From positions 106,812-170,811 of the forward strand of contig DATDBU010000113.1 of the NCBI GenBank assembly GCA_036524675.1: a stretch of DNA of 64,000 bases, in the 5' to 3' direction. Made by a program: the position numbers and the translations under genes. The notes below the pieces were generated by a model. That model was given only the letters and a program-made list of their open reading frames with translations, ran no database searches and had not been told where the DNA came from. Shown one piece after another: positions 55,309 through 63,830 of the stretch (position 1 is its first letter; every line of letters begins with the position of its first letter). Source of the stretch: DATDAW01 sp036524675 (lineage in GTDB: Bacteria > Verrucomicrobiota > Verrucomicrobiia > Chthoniobacterales > DASVRZ01).

Positions 55309-55481
55309 TTACCACCAGGCGCAGGAAAGGACCACAACCCACTAATTCCTCCGCCAGCTTCAATAGATGCACCGATAATATGGCCTGCAATACTGCCGGT
55401 CACTGAAAGCTCTCCTGGCCCGATATTGAATTCGGATACTACGCGCCATGTCCTAATATCTCTGGCCGGTATTTCCCGAAA
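55305..55481 (-). pseudogene. Orphan toxin-tip end (58 residues)
   Basis: An open frame without a start reads REIPARDIRTWRVVSEFNIG, GPGELSVTGSIAGHIIGASI and EAGGGISGLWSFPAPGGK, ending TGA at 55305-55307 and sharing ATGA with the membrane protein gene. Gly-rich beta C-termini of this kind end many Rhs/CDI effectors. It is cut off upstream close to the MITE-like element. Assignment as a tip rests on position. Confidence 0.45.
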
Positions 55482-55516
55482 TCAAGACATTTTCACCGAA
55501 TATTGTTACCTGACCC

Positions 55517-55597
55517 GAATGGCGCTAAGATAAGCGGGCTTTGGGAGAAATTTCCTCAGCGGACTGATCGAAAACGGCCCTTATCTTAGTGCCATTC
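55517..55597. mobile_element. MITE-like 81-bp element
   Basis: Terminal inverted repeats of 18 bp, GAATGGCGCTAAGATAAG and CTTATCTTAGTGCCATTC, match at 17 of 18 positions and enclose 45 bases with no coding potential. The word CCTGACCC stands directly left (55509-55516) and three bases to the right (55601-55608), possibly a target-site trace. It may be mobilised by a transposase elsewhere in the genome. Confidence 0.65.
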
Positions 55598-55600
55598 TTG

Positions 55601-55630
55601 CCTGACCCCCATTTACCTGACCCCCATTTA
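55601..55630. repeat. 15-bp tandem repeat, two copies
   Basis: CCTGACCCCCATTTA occurs twice back to back, directly beside the MITE-like element. Related words (CCTGACCC, CCCGACCCCC) occur near 55509, 54740 and 59925, all at edges of broken elements. Confidence 0.85.
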
Positions 55631-55786
55631 CCCTCTGAAGCCGACTCTAGCCGCCGCAAGGGCGTAGGCACGCTGGCCAGAACCCAGAAAACTGCAACAA
55701 GTCGGAGTGAAGAAGATCATCCAAAGCGAGAAGCGTACGTCCGGAGCACGTAGAAGCAATCGAGATTTGCCTCCCGTTGCAACATA
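55631..55786. other. Gap between repeats and secreted immunity candidate
   Basis: 156 bases, no gene, no strong hairpin, no repeat recognised. It separates the two toxin-tip/immunity modules. Confidence 0.3.
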
Positions 55787-56233
55787 TTAACGGTCGCTAA
55801 CCAGCTTAAAATAATAAACCACGCTTCGCTGCGAGTTCTCCGGCGTGAGCGCAAGAAAGTTTTGATCACCAACACTAAATACATAACTATTAAATCTACT
55901 CTCGCCGCTAGTTTTGGATTTCGGACGCACGGTCAAAATGTTTCCTTCCAAACTATACGTCCCCGTCTCGACCTCGCCGAATCCACTCGGTATTTCGCCG
56001 GTCTGTCCGCTCCCCCGGATTCCCGGAACAACAGACTCAATGTTTCTGAACGTGCTATCAGTTTGGAAAGTGTAGAAGCTTACCCAAGGTCCGTGTGCGC
56101 CGGAGCCGTACGTCATCCACGTTCCCAACAGCGCATCTCTTGCGTCCTGAGCCATGGTTGCACTACTAAACATGGCCGGAAAAATCAAACGTAGCACAAG
56201 CGCTACATGTCGTATTCGAAGAAAGGCATTCAT
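55787..56233 (-). CDS. Secreted lipocalin-like protein, candidate immunity protein
   Basis: 148 aa with a signal peptide (LVLRLIFPAMFSSATMAQ) and a compact beta domain (LLGTWMTYGSGAHGPWVSFY, GTYSLEGNILTVRPKSK) of lipocalin-like pattern. It begins six bases after the end of the Rhs toxin tip. Export would place it in the periplasm, the place where an immunity protein would be needed if the tip attacks the envelope. Family and role are inferences; the coding frame itself is sound. Confidence 0.6.
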   Translation of the reverse strand: MNAFLRIRHVALVLRLIFPAMFSSATMAQDARDALLGTWMTYGSGAHGPWVSFYTFQTDSTFRNIESVVPGIRGSGQTGEIPSGFGEVETGTYSLEGNILTVRPKSKTSGESRFNSYVFSVGDQNFLALTPENSQRSVVYYFKLVSDR

Positions 56234-56238
56234 TAAAT

Positions 56239-59017
56239 TTAAGGAACAGGTTTGGGAATTAAAGTTCTCACGGGCGCCTCAAAGGTTGCGCCCCGAGCGT
56301 TTCCCAGCGAAGGCGCCGGCAACCCCGCAGCTCGGAGCATTTCTCGAATGAATGTGTTGCTGTTATTTCCTAACGGCTCGTAAAGGGAATTTGGCCACAT
56401 TGCAAGCGTACGACCGACTGGGGGTTGTTCAGCATAGGGGTAAATCGCGGATTCCCCTTTCATTATTGACCATTTTCTTGTTGGCATCAGTGACGAATCC
56501 GAAGGCGTCGTCTGCATACACAACTGCGAATTCACGAGGACTGGGCGTTGCGGGAAGGAGACTTACCGCAGCAGGAGAACCCTTGGTCGATATAAAGCTG
56601 ATGGGAATAGAAAAACGCCTGGGCGTCCAACTGGGAGGGGTCAAAATCCATGTATGGTATCCGAGCCACTCTGGACTGAGTTGTACCCAGTCTTCTTCCT
56701 CCGCCAATGCCAACCTGGAATCGCTCTGCAAATCATCCGGATTGAATCGGTCTCCCTCCTTAATTGTTGTGCAAGGCTGCTTGAAATAGTGGAGAGACCA
56801 ATGATCCCCGATCGGCCGCAGTACAACCGTAGTCACCCCAACCGCGATAAAATCAAGCCCCAAGGGATCAATCAATCCCGTCGGTGCATTTAGAACAAAC
56901 GCATACAGATTCGCCCCGCCTTCTTCCTCAATCGGATCCCGGTTGATCCACCTCCCTATTCGGGGGCTATAGTATCGATATCCATAATACAATAGTCCAA
57001 GTTCGACATCCAGAAATTTCGTGCTGAAGCAAAATGAATTCTGATCTGCGAATGCGCCACTTCTAGTAGTCGTTTCTCCAAAGGGGCTGTATTCGTAATG
57101 AGCAGCGATAACCCCGGACGCATCTAACAATTCGCTCACATTGCCGTTGCCATCGAAGGTGTATTCTCTTCGGCCAGGCACGGAGGCATCGAGGCTGTTG
57201 CTCGAAAGCAGTCCACCCACGCCGCCCGCACCTTGCAACGTTCCACTCAGATCGACTCCCCAAGTATAGGAGGCGGATAGGGATAAGTGACTGGAGAATG
57301 GTTGATAGTCGTATATCGCAACGATACCGCCAGCGTCGGTGACGCTATTGAAGCGTCCAGCGGCGTCATAACCATAGCTGACTTCGTGGTCACTCGTGGG
57401 ATTGGCGGTCGTGCCCAGGCTAAAGCCTGCATCCCGGCCAAGCCCGTCGTATTTGCGGGTAAGAACCCGGTCGAACGCCGGGATCGTTTCGCCGACAATC
57501 TGCAAATCGCTTGGGCGATAGGCGAATGTGCGGGTTCCAGTTGCATCGCTAACGGACGCAGTCCGCCCGAGACGATCGTGGGCGTAGTTGACGTCCGGCG
57601 TAGAATCCGAATAATCCACCGACGCCAGTTCGCCGGCGGCGTTGTAGCCGTAAGTCGTAACCAGTGGATTGCCTTCGACCAGGCGAGCCCATGTGCGAGT
57701 GCTGAGTCTACCCCCGAGCGTGTAAGCGTACGATGGCCCCTTGCTGTCGGCATAGCGTTTGTTGAGCAAATGGCCCGTCTGCGCGTCGTAGTCCCACGTC
57801 GTCACGGCGTTGCCGGCTTGGCTCATCGTGGTCATCGTTTTCATCCGGTTTTGAGAATCGAACGTATAACTGACATCATAGGTTTTCGAACCGTAATTGC
57901 GGCCCACGTTGCCGCGAAAATCGTAAACCGTATATGTCCACGTGCCGTCAGGCAGTTGAACACCCGTTCGCCGGCCCACGAGATCGTAGTCGTAAACGGT
58001 CACCAGCGGTGCGCCGCTGCCCGACGGATTGGGCGCGGACACACTCGCCACCTGATCTCCAATATCGTATGTTGTGGTCGTCGTGCCCATCCGGGCGTCG
58101 GTTTGCGTGCGAAGCCGGCCATGGGCGTCATAGGTGAAGTTCGTAGCGCCAACCTGGTTGTTGTTGCTGTCGAAACGAACGGTCGAGATCAATTACCCGG
58201 CGTCGTGTTGCTCGACGACATATGTTCCATCGGGGGGCGTCGTCACATTGTCGGGATCGATGGTTTTGATCAGTTGCCCCAGAACGTTGTAAACATGGAC
58301 TTGAATGGCGCCGTTGGCAGCCACCGTCTTCACCTTGCGCCCCAACATATCCGTGAACGTCTTGGTCCATTCCGTCTCTATGCCCTCGTCGCCGACCTTG
58401 ATTTCCTTCAGGACCTGCATCCCTTCCTCGCGGGCAGGCACGTACTTGACCGGAGCAACGGCAGTTCCGCTTACGCTTAGCAGTGTCCCGTCTCCAGCGG
58501 TCACTTCGATCCATGTGCCGCCATCGGGAAAGGTCGTCGTCGTGGTTGTGCCCGTCCCCGGCTGTTCCACGTAGAGCGTTTCGCGACCGAGCGCGTTTTT
58601 GCTAGAGACCAGTTCCCCGGCGAGGTTGTAAGCGTTGTCCTCAAGCGTAATCTCACTGTTGTCGGTTCCCTTGCGGATTCGCTTGAGAAGCCGGCCCATG
58701 GCGTCGTAGGTCGTAATCTCCGTGATCCCAAAGCGGGTGCGAGTCTTTACTAGTCCTCCCGGCGTCTCCGAATAGGTCGTCGTTACCCCATCACGGTCCG
58801 TTTCCGATTCCAGATAGCAGCAGGCATACGTGACACTCTCGGTCGTGCCATCATTGTAGGCCTTGCCCGTGACCCGGCCGAGGGTGTCGAAAGAGGTGGC
58901 ATCCCATGATTCAAGCAAAAGGGTGCTGGCAATGTCGTATCGAGCTTCCGCGATTACCGTGCCTGCCCTGTTCTCCGTGGTTACCGTCCGTACACCGTCA
59001 ACGACGGAATTTCCTCC
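56239..59017 (-). pseudogene. Rhs/YD-repeat polymorphic toxin gene, broken
   Basis: Dozens of YD repeats run from 59017 down (LGRVTGKAYNDGTTESVTY, TYDAHGRLRTQTDARMGTTT, LGRTASVSDATGTRTFAYRP). The Rhs boundary GLLYYGYRYYSPRIGRWINR with NAPTGLIDPLGL lies near 56.85-57.0 kb. The tip of about 200 residues follows and ends NNSNTFIREMLRAAGLPAPS plus a Pro-rich tail at 56239. Two lesions are seen: an in-frame TAA at 58193-58195 and a frameshift near 56455. The 5' end stops exactly at the 46-bp repeat, where TAG overlaps it. The tip contains HWSLHYFK and NNSNTF that could belong to a cysteine- or amidase-like fold, but no catalytic set can be assigned. Confidence 0.88.
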
Positions 59018-59063
59018 CTACGTGTAACGTTTGTCGTTTTTTGCACACTTCTCTGAAAGCCGG
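59018..59063. repeat. 46-bp direct repeat, copy 2
   Basis: Matches copy 1 (53216-53261) at 45 of 46 positions. Its first three bases form the TAG that closes the Rhs frame upstream on the minus strand, so the Rhs homology breaks at this exact point. It may be a recombination site for cassette exchange or the leader of a lost gene. Confidence 0.9.
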
Positions 59064-59099
59064 CGAAAAAAACGGGCACGGTGAGAGAGAGGAACCGCG

Positions 59100-59330
59100 C
59101 GGCTGGATGAAGCCGCCACGCGGCGCAACGCTGCCGCTGCATGGCTGGATAACTGCGCCGCGATGATAAGATGTCTGCGCTGCGTGGTTGGGTGCTCCCG
59201 CCGCGTGGCGCGAGGAGACGGCGGCGTGGCCGAATGCCATCGCCGACCGGCGCAAGAAATCGGTGCCGTGGTGCGAGGACCGCACCGCATGGTGGAAGGA
59301 CTGCGCCGTATGGTCGAATGACTTTGCCGC
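59100..59330. repeat. 21-bp minisatellite, 11 degenerate units
   Basis: Eleven consecutive 21-base units with conserved positions (minus-strand pattern GCGGCGCAGTCxTCxxxCCAC; for example units at 59310-59330, 59289-59309, 59268-59288). No spacers, so not CRISPR. Each unit is seven codons, and the minus frame reads a heptad of the type SSRHAAG/APNHAAQ/SFHHAVR. No start site or family supports expression. Confidence 0.8.
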
Positions 59331-59540
59331 CTGACCGCGCGGGCCTAAGACGCGACTACGATAGCCTGCTCGTTGGGACTTCATACGGACCTTGAAAATA
59401 ACTTCCGGTACCTAATGGTTTTCTAACGCCACCTGATGGAGCGCCTTCACCAATCCGCAAACTCACTCCACCTCCACATACAAGCCGAGGCACAGGCGAA
59501 TGCAACTCGTTTTGCGCAGCTAGTTAAAAAAACTCCTATT
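59331..59540. other. Unassigned sequence beside the minisatellite
   Basis: About 210 bases with no recognised gene or repeat, between the minisatellite and the Rhs scrap. Confidence 0.3.
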
Positions 59541-59850
59541 TTTGTCCTGCTCACCGAATTGCACGTGTAGGCGAGGCCAAGGGTAAAGGGCTGGGCGTTC
59601 ACGGTCAACGAATGGCTGATGCCAAGGAGCTGATTGGCGTCGTCGTATGTGCAAGCCGCACGGGTGCCGTTTTCCAACGTTTTCGAAGTCCGGTTGCCGT
59701 TCGCGTCGTAGTAGGTGTAGGCGACCAACGGCGCGGGGCCATCGGCGATGATGGAGGCCGCGTCGTTTCGGTGGGGATACGTGTAGGCGACGACCATTCC
59801 GTCGGGATACGTGAGGGTAGCCCGTTGCCGTCGACGTCGTGGGATTAGCT
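59540..59850 (-). pseudogene. Rhs/YD-repeat core fragment
   Basis: One frame reads LTYPDGMVVAYTYPHRNDAA, APLVAYTYYDANGNRTSKTL and ACTYDDANQLLGIS, classical YD repeats. It is in the same orientation as the long Rhs gene. Both ends lose homology abruptly. It may be the 5' part of the Rhs gene moved apart by insertions, or part of another copy. Confidence 0.75.
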
Positions 59851-60039
59851 GACGGTGAAAACGTGTCCAAGCCCCCTGGCGACAAGAGTGCGTCAATTTT
59901 CTCCGCTTGACCGCCGCCTGACCCTGACCCCGTCCCTCTGTTTATCAATGGCCGTCGCTGGAACCGAAGCGAAGCGTAGGAAGCCTGCCGAAGGCAGCCC
60001 GTAGGGCGAGCGCTGTATCTGCGAGGCAAATTCACGTCC

Positions 60040-60481
60040 CGAACGGCAGGGTCGAATCGACACCAATCTCGTCGAAAATGCGATTTGTCCCACAGGCGTT
60101 GGGAAGAAAAACTGGCTATTCTTCGGCGACGCCGAAGCCGGCGAACGTAGCGCCGCTCTCCACACTATCATCGAGAGCTGCCGGCGTCGCGGCATCGAGC
60201 CGTATGCCTGCCTGCGCGACGTGCTCACGCGCCTGCCGAAAATGACCAACTGGCAGATCAAAGACCTAACCCCCGAAGCTTGGGCATGGAGTATGCCTGA
60301 CGAACTTCGAAGACTGGCGCGAATATTACACCATCACCGGCGTCGCATGGCGGCCTGGCAATCAGGCGTCAGCGCATTCGCAACAAAGCTAACACCCCCC
60401 TTTTTTCAATGTTTCAACGCCACGCCACCCTTATACCCTTGGCACCCACTTTCACGAGATATCCAAATAAACTTCTTTTAG
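60040..60481 (+). mobile_element. IS66-family transposase, C-terminal remnant
   Basis: From about 60050 the frame reads RIDTNLVENAICPTGVGKKN, NWLFFGDAEAGERSA, RRGIEPYACLRDVLTRLP and MTNWQIKDLTPEAWA, the IS66 TnpC catalytic end with the last DDE acidic residue in the NLVEN element. The N-terminal 80 % and the TnpA/TnpB partners are missing. The frame runs on to a stop at 60479-60481 through unrelated sequence and overlaps the end of the minus-strand gene at 60452. Plus strand, opposite to the Rhs pieces. Confidence 0.85.
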
Positions 60482-60866
60482 GGACTCATATAACTTCTCA
60501 GGCGTTTCTTCGTATAAATCTAAAAATATCCACCACAATCTCGGCCTAGCGAGCAGTGAAAAGAGTTTTTTCCTCCAAAACGGTTCGTCCGTCAAAAGCT
60601 CAAATACACCAACAGTAAGCGCACAACGATACTTGAGGTCCGCTCCTTCCGACTGAACGATCAACCAGTTCCAAACCAGTTCCGAGACCTCAGAAACAGT
60701 TAAAAAGTGCGCGGCCCATCTGAATGCTACGTCAAGGCTGCCCGCACGACGCTCCTTGTCTAAAGCCTCTAGCACCTTATTCGCTGCAGGCCATTCGGAT
60801 GGACTAGCCTCGACTAGCCTCGAACGCAATTGCCAAGTCTTTCAACTCCTTCTCAACAGCGCTCAT
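60452..60866 (-). pseudogene. Small gene switched off by a 10-bp tandem duplication
   Basis: From ATG 60866 the frame reads MSAVEKELKDLAIAFEASRG and meets TAG. The next frame continues ASPSEWPAANKVLEALDKER, WAAHFLTVSEVSELVWNWL and ends KEVYLDIS. ACTAGCCTCG is repeated at 60803-60812 and 60813-60822. Removing one copy joins both parts into 134 residues with a seamless FEASPSEW junction. The protein is helical, soluble, of unknown family. Position in the Rhs island suggests an immunity gene. Confidence 0.7.
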
Positions 60867-60907
60867 GCTCTCGTGTATTAACAGGTCGGTACCGACCCAC
60901 AGCAGCA

Positions 60908-61135
60908 TCAGAACTGCGTCTGCAAGTTGGAGGTCTCAGAGGCAAAACCCCTGCCTTTGTTGAAAGCCCAATTGTTCGCCGAACCTCGAACACATGGCCA
61001 TTTGGCCGCCCAAGTAAATAAGCCAAATCCGGAAGCTCCCGCCAATGAGCGAAGGCAATAGCGGAAACACATCGCCGACCACCTATCGTTGGAGCCTTCT
61101 GAAGACAAAGAATAATCCCACCTCCCATTTCACTT
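60908..61135 (-). pseudogene. Possible orphan toxin tip
   Basis: A frame without upstream continuity reads GSNDRWSAMCFRYCLRSLAG, ASGFGLFTWAAKWPCVRGSA and NNWAFNKGRGFASETSNLQT, ending TGA at 60908, 41 bases before the start of the small 134-residue gene. Small residues and aromatic content recall Rhs/CDI tips. A second frame through the same DNA is also open, so the call is tentative. Confidence 0.3.
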
Positions 61136-61371
61136 GTTTGTAAAACAAATAGCACGTTTATATCGGAGCTCAACGTTTCTAAGCCGCAGTAGCTCTTTTA
61201 AGGGGTGGCCCATCTCGGCACAGGGATTGGAATTCGAATTTTGATTTGACGTGCCGGAACGGGGATGCACTGCTTTCCGTCGAAAATAAAGTTAGCATGA
61301 CAACAATCTCTAAACACGCCTATGATGTTAACAGTATCGGCCAGCGTATAGACGTCGTGCAAACTGGAGCA
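61136..61371. other. Unassigned AT-richer stretch
   Basis: No gene, tRNA or clear repeat is seen. AT content is higher than in the core genes, in keeping with acquired DNA. Confidence 0.3.
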
Positions 61372-61505
61372 ACCAGGTGCGCGCCCGCAGTCTGCCCCCG
61401 AGTGTGTAAGCGCATGAGGGACCCTTGCTATCGGCGTAGCGTTTGTTGATCAAACGGCCCGTCTGCGGATCGTAATTCCACGTCGTCACGGTGTTGCCGA
61501 CCTGG
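61372..61505 (-). pseudogene. Rhs core fragment, copy of part of the long Rhs gene
   Basis: Reads VGNTVTTWNYDPQTGRLINK and RYADSKGPSCAYTLGGRL, parallel to AGNAVTTWDYDAQTGHLLNK and RYADSKGPSYAYTLGGRL encoded near 57.7-57.8 kb. The two DNA segments are clearly paralogous in direct orientation. Homology stops at both ends. Confidence 0.8.
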
Positions 61506-61623
61506 GCACCGCAGTGCCGCACTCCACGACGCTCCGCGCACAATCCTCCCCGGAAAACAACTGGCGCCGATGGTGTTAACCATCGACGCCAGCGCGAAAA
61601 TGTTTCTATGGGTTGAAGTTACG

Positions 61624-62766
61624 TTACAGTTCCAGGCTGGCGCGAACCTTCGCGAGAAGCTTCGCCCCCATGCCTTTGATGTTTTTCAGTTCGTCGAGCG
61701 AATCAAAAGGGCGATTCGCGATGATGGCCTTGGCCACTTTCTCCGGAAGACCTTTTACCTTGGACAATTCCGCAGCGCTGGCATGGTTGATGGATACCAA
61801 ACCGACTGGCTGAGCTGCATTCGCGGCCCGAGACTGAGTTGCTGCAGGCGCAACCTCGGCTACGGGAGCAGGCGCAACCTCGGCTACGGGCGCAGGTGCG
61901 ATCTCGGCTACGGGCGCAGGTGCGATCTCGGCTACGGGAGCAGGTGCAGCCTCGGCCACGGGCGCTTTTGCCACTGGCAGCTCTGCAACTGCCGGCTGTT
62001 GGACGTAAGGCTGTTTGAAGTTTGCAAAATCGCGCGTCACGTAGCCGGCAGCGGTCCACTCGCGGAGCATAAGCGTCAATTGCCATGTGCCAGCAGGTGG
62101 CGCCGTGAAGGGCAGATCGAAAGACCGGGACTGATATTCCTTTTGGCCGGCGAGCGAATCAAAAGCAACGCCAGCCAGCGATACACCTTGAAATGCTCCG
62201 CCCTGGTAACGTGACGGCAGCGCCCACAATTCGAGGGACAGCGTTCCGCTGAGATTCTTCGTGCCGCGAGGGCTTTCGATTTTCTCAACCGAAATCTCAG
62301 CGCGGGAGTCGTTGATACGGTAACTCACCGCCCCCCTCAAGCGCGGGTGCAGGAATCGCTCAGGACGCGGATACACGAACAGATCGTGGACCTCGCCAGA
62401 CTCGCGATCATTGCCAGCGACGAGCGCGAGAACGATGACGTGTTCGCCATTTCCTGCGGGCGGGAACGCCCGTGTGCTCACTTCAAACGAATGCACCTCG
62501 TCGGCAAGCTCTCCGATTGGCGGCAGCGCGGCATGCGCCACAATGTGGCCGGAAAGTTCCGCGCGGTTCGCGGGCGCCGACGGGCAGGCCCAAAGCTGCA
62601 ACGCCCAAGAGCGCTCATGCGCGGCCGATGTGATGACGGTGAACATCGCGTGCAGGTGAACGGTGTCACCCTCCAGGCGATAACCATGGCCGGCGCCGAG
62701 GAGCGCCACTGAGGCGTCCGCGGCGCGAGCCGGAAACTGCTTAATTTCGATAGGAAATTGATTCAT
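61624..62766 (-). CDS. Two-domain protein with Pro-Ala-Val repeats and C-terminal helix-hairpin-helix
   Basis: 380 aa from ATG 62766 (MNQFPIEIKQFPARAADASV). Residues 1-130 and about 160-260 are two beta-rich domains of unknown family (TVHLHAMFTVITSAAHERSW; NLSGTLSLELWALPSRYQGG). A spacer of PAPVAEVA octapeptides follows, encoded by five 24-bp repeats (61844-61963). The last 55 residues (VSINHASAAELSKVKGLPEK, LKNIKGMGAKLLAKV) are a ComEA-like helix-hairpin-helix pair, normally DNA-binding. No signal peptide. Frame intact, unlike its neighbours. Confidence 0.75.
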   Translation of the reverse strand: MNQFPIEIKQFPARAADASVALLGAGHGYRLEGDTVHLHAMFTVITSAAHERSWALQLWACPSAPANRAELSGHIVAHAALPPIGELADEVHSFEVSTRAFPPAGNGEHVIVLALVAGNDRESGEVHDLFVYPRPERFLHPRLRGAVSYRINDSRAEISVEKIESPRGTKNLSGTLSLELWALPSRYQGGAFQGVSLAGVAFDSLAGQKEYQSRSFDLPFTAPPAGTWQLTLMLREWTAAGYVTRDFANFKQPYVQQPAVAELPVAKAPVAEAAPAPVAEIAPAPVAEIAPAPVAEVAPAPVAEVAPAATQSRAANAAQPVGLVSINHASAAELSKVKGLPEKVAKAIIANRPFDSLDELKNIKGMGAKLLAKVRASLEL

Positions 62767-63492
62767 AGAGAATGCCGTTTCATTACACATCCGCACCGCG
62801 GTCAAACTATTAATCCGCTGCCTACCGGTCGAATCACCAGTTTCGCGCCAGCGATAACATACAGAACGCGCACGATGGCAAGGAGATATGCAAGCCAGTT
62901 GACCCTCTGGCCGCGACCACCAAAAATTTGACGAACGCAGGCGACTGAAGCCCGGCGCAAAGCCATCGTATGCCCAATCAAGAACGTCTCGTGCCATTGG
63001 AAAGGAGCCTTCAAAGGGCCCGAATGGCGGCTGGAAAATCGACACAAAGAAACTCGCCACTCCCAGCCGTTCGCGGATCAGGTCGCAGACGGCGTTTACA
63101 CCCCGGCTCGCTCTCGGATCCAGCCGCAAAAGAAATCTGAGACTTTAGTGCCGGCCAGATGAGCGATGAGGCTGCCGCCGTAAAAAACGCAAACCCGGTA
63201 AGAACGACCGTGAGCGACCAGAACCCTGGCGCGCATGCGCCGGCTCCAGCGGATAATCCTGCGCCGCGTCAGCCCGATCGGCATCCGATCCGGACAATTT
63301 GAGATTCCCTGCGTCCACAAGGACGGGTCGTCTATGCTGTTCAGTATCCCTTTGGGCAAGTCCTACTGTCCTACTCGTCCTTCGTCCTCCTTCTCGTTGT
63401 CATCCTCGACGGCACTGTGGACCGAGGACGACGGACGAGCAGGAAAAGGACGCCGCAGGAGGGCGCGGCGGGCTTGACACCTTTCACAAGGG
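62767..63492. other. Stretch without a clear gene
   Basis: Several open frames on the minus strand have partly protein-like runs (VNWLAYLLAIVRVLYVIAGA in one; LIAHLAGTKVSDFFCGWIRE in another), but none gives a continuous gene and no family is recognised. It may hold one or two decayed genes. A GC-rich CGCAGGAGGGCGC word at 63444-63456 also occurs at the IS110 edge near 54646. Confidence 0.35.
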
Positions 63493-63830
63493 TTAGGCGT
63501 TGCGGTTGCCGAAAAAGAAAGTCTCCTGATGCTGATAGAGCAGAACCCAACCGCCGCTGTCGGGGAGGATGAGAACCTCATCCGATAGCGGGTAACAGAA
63601 ATCGTCCCAGTGTGCGGTGAAAAACTCCCAGCCCGTGCGAAGTGCCATGTCACGACTCCAAGACAGGGCGACCTGCTCGGAAAGATTTGGAGCATGGGCT
63701 CGAAACCAAGCACAACCCGTCGGGACAGGAACGTCGACAGAATGAAAGATTGCAACCGCGGCGTGCCAGCCGGGATCTCTAATGGTAAGTCAAGTTGCGG
63801 CGATGGTTCCATTCCAGTAGCGAAACTCAT
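63493..63830 (-). pseudogene. Frameshifted small gene
   Basis: A well-formed C-terminal part reads RDPGWHAAVAIFHSVDVPVP, CAWFRAHAPNLSEQVALSWS, WEFFTAHWDDFCYPLSDEVL and LLYQHQETFFFGNRNA, stop TAA at 63493. Its frame is closed upstream by TGA (63790-63792). The ATG at 63830 (MSFATGMEPSPQLDLPL) would join it if one base were removed near 63778. Alternatively the ATG at 63882 is in frame and the TGA is a nonsense change. Size and sharing of ATGA with the frame upstream resemble the immunity modules. Family unknown. Confidence 0.5.

Noticed and set aside
59100..59330. CRISPR array
   Set aside because: The units are contiguous without spacers, are degenerate and no cas gene is in the window; it is a minisatellite.
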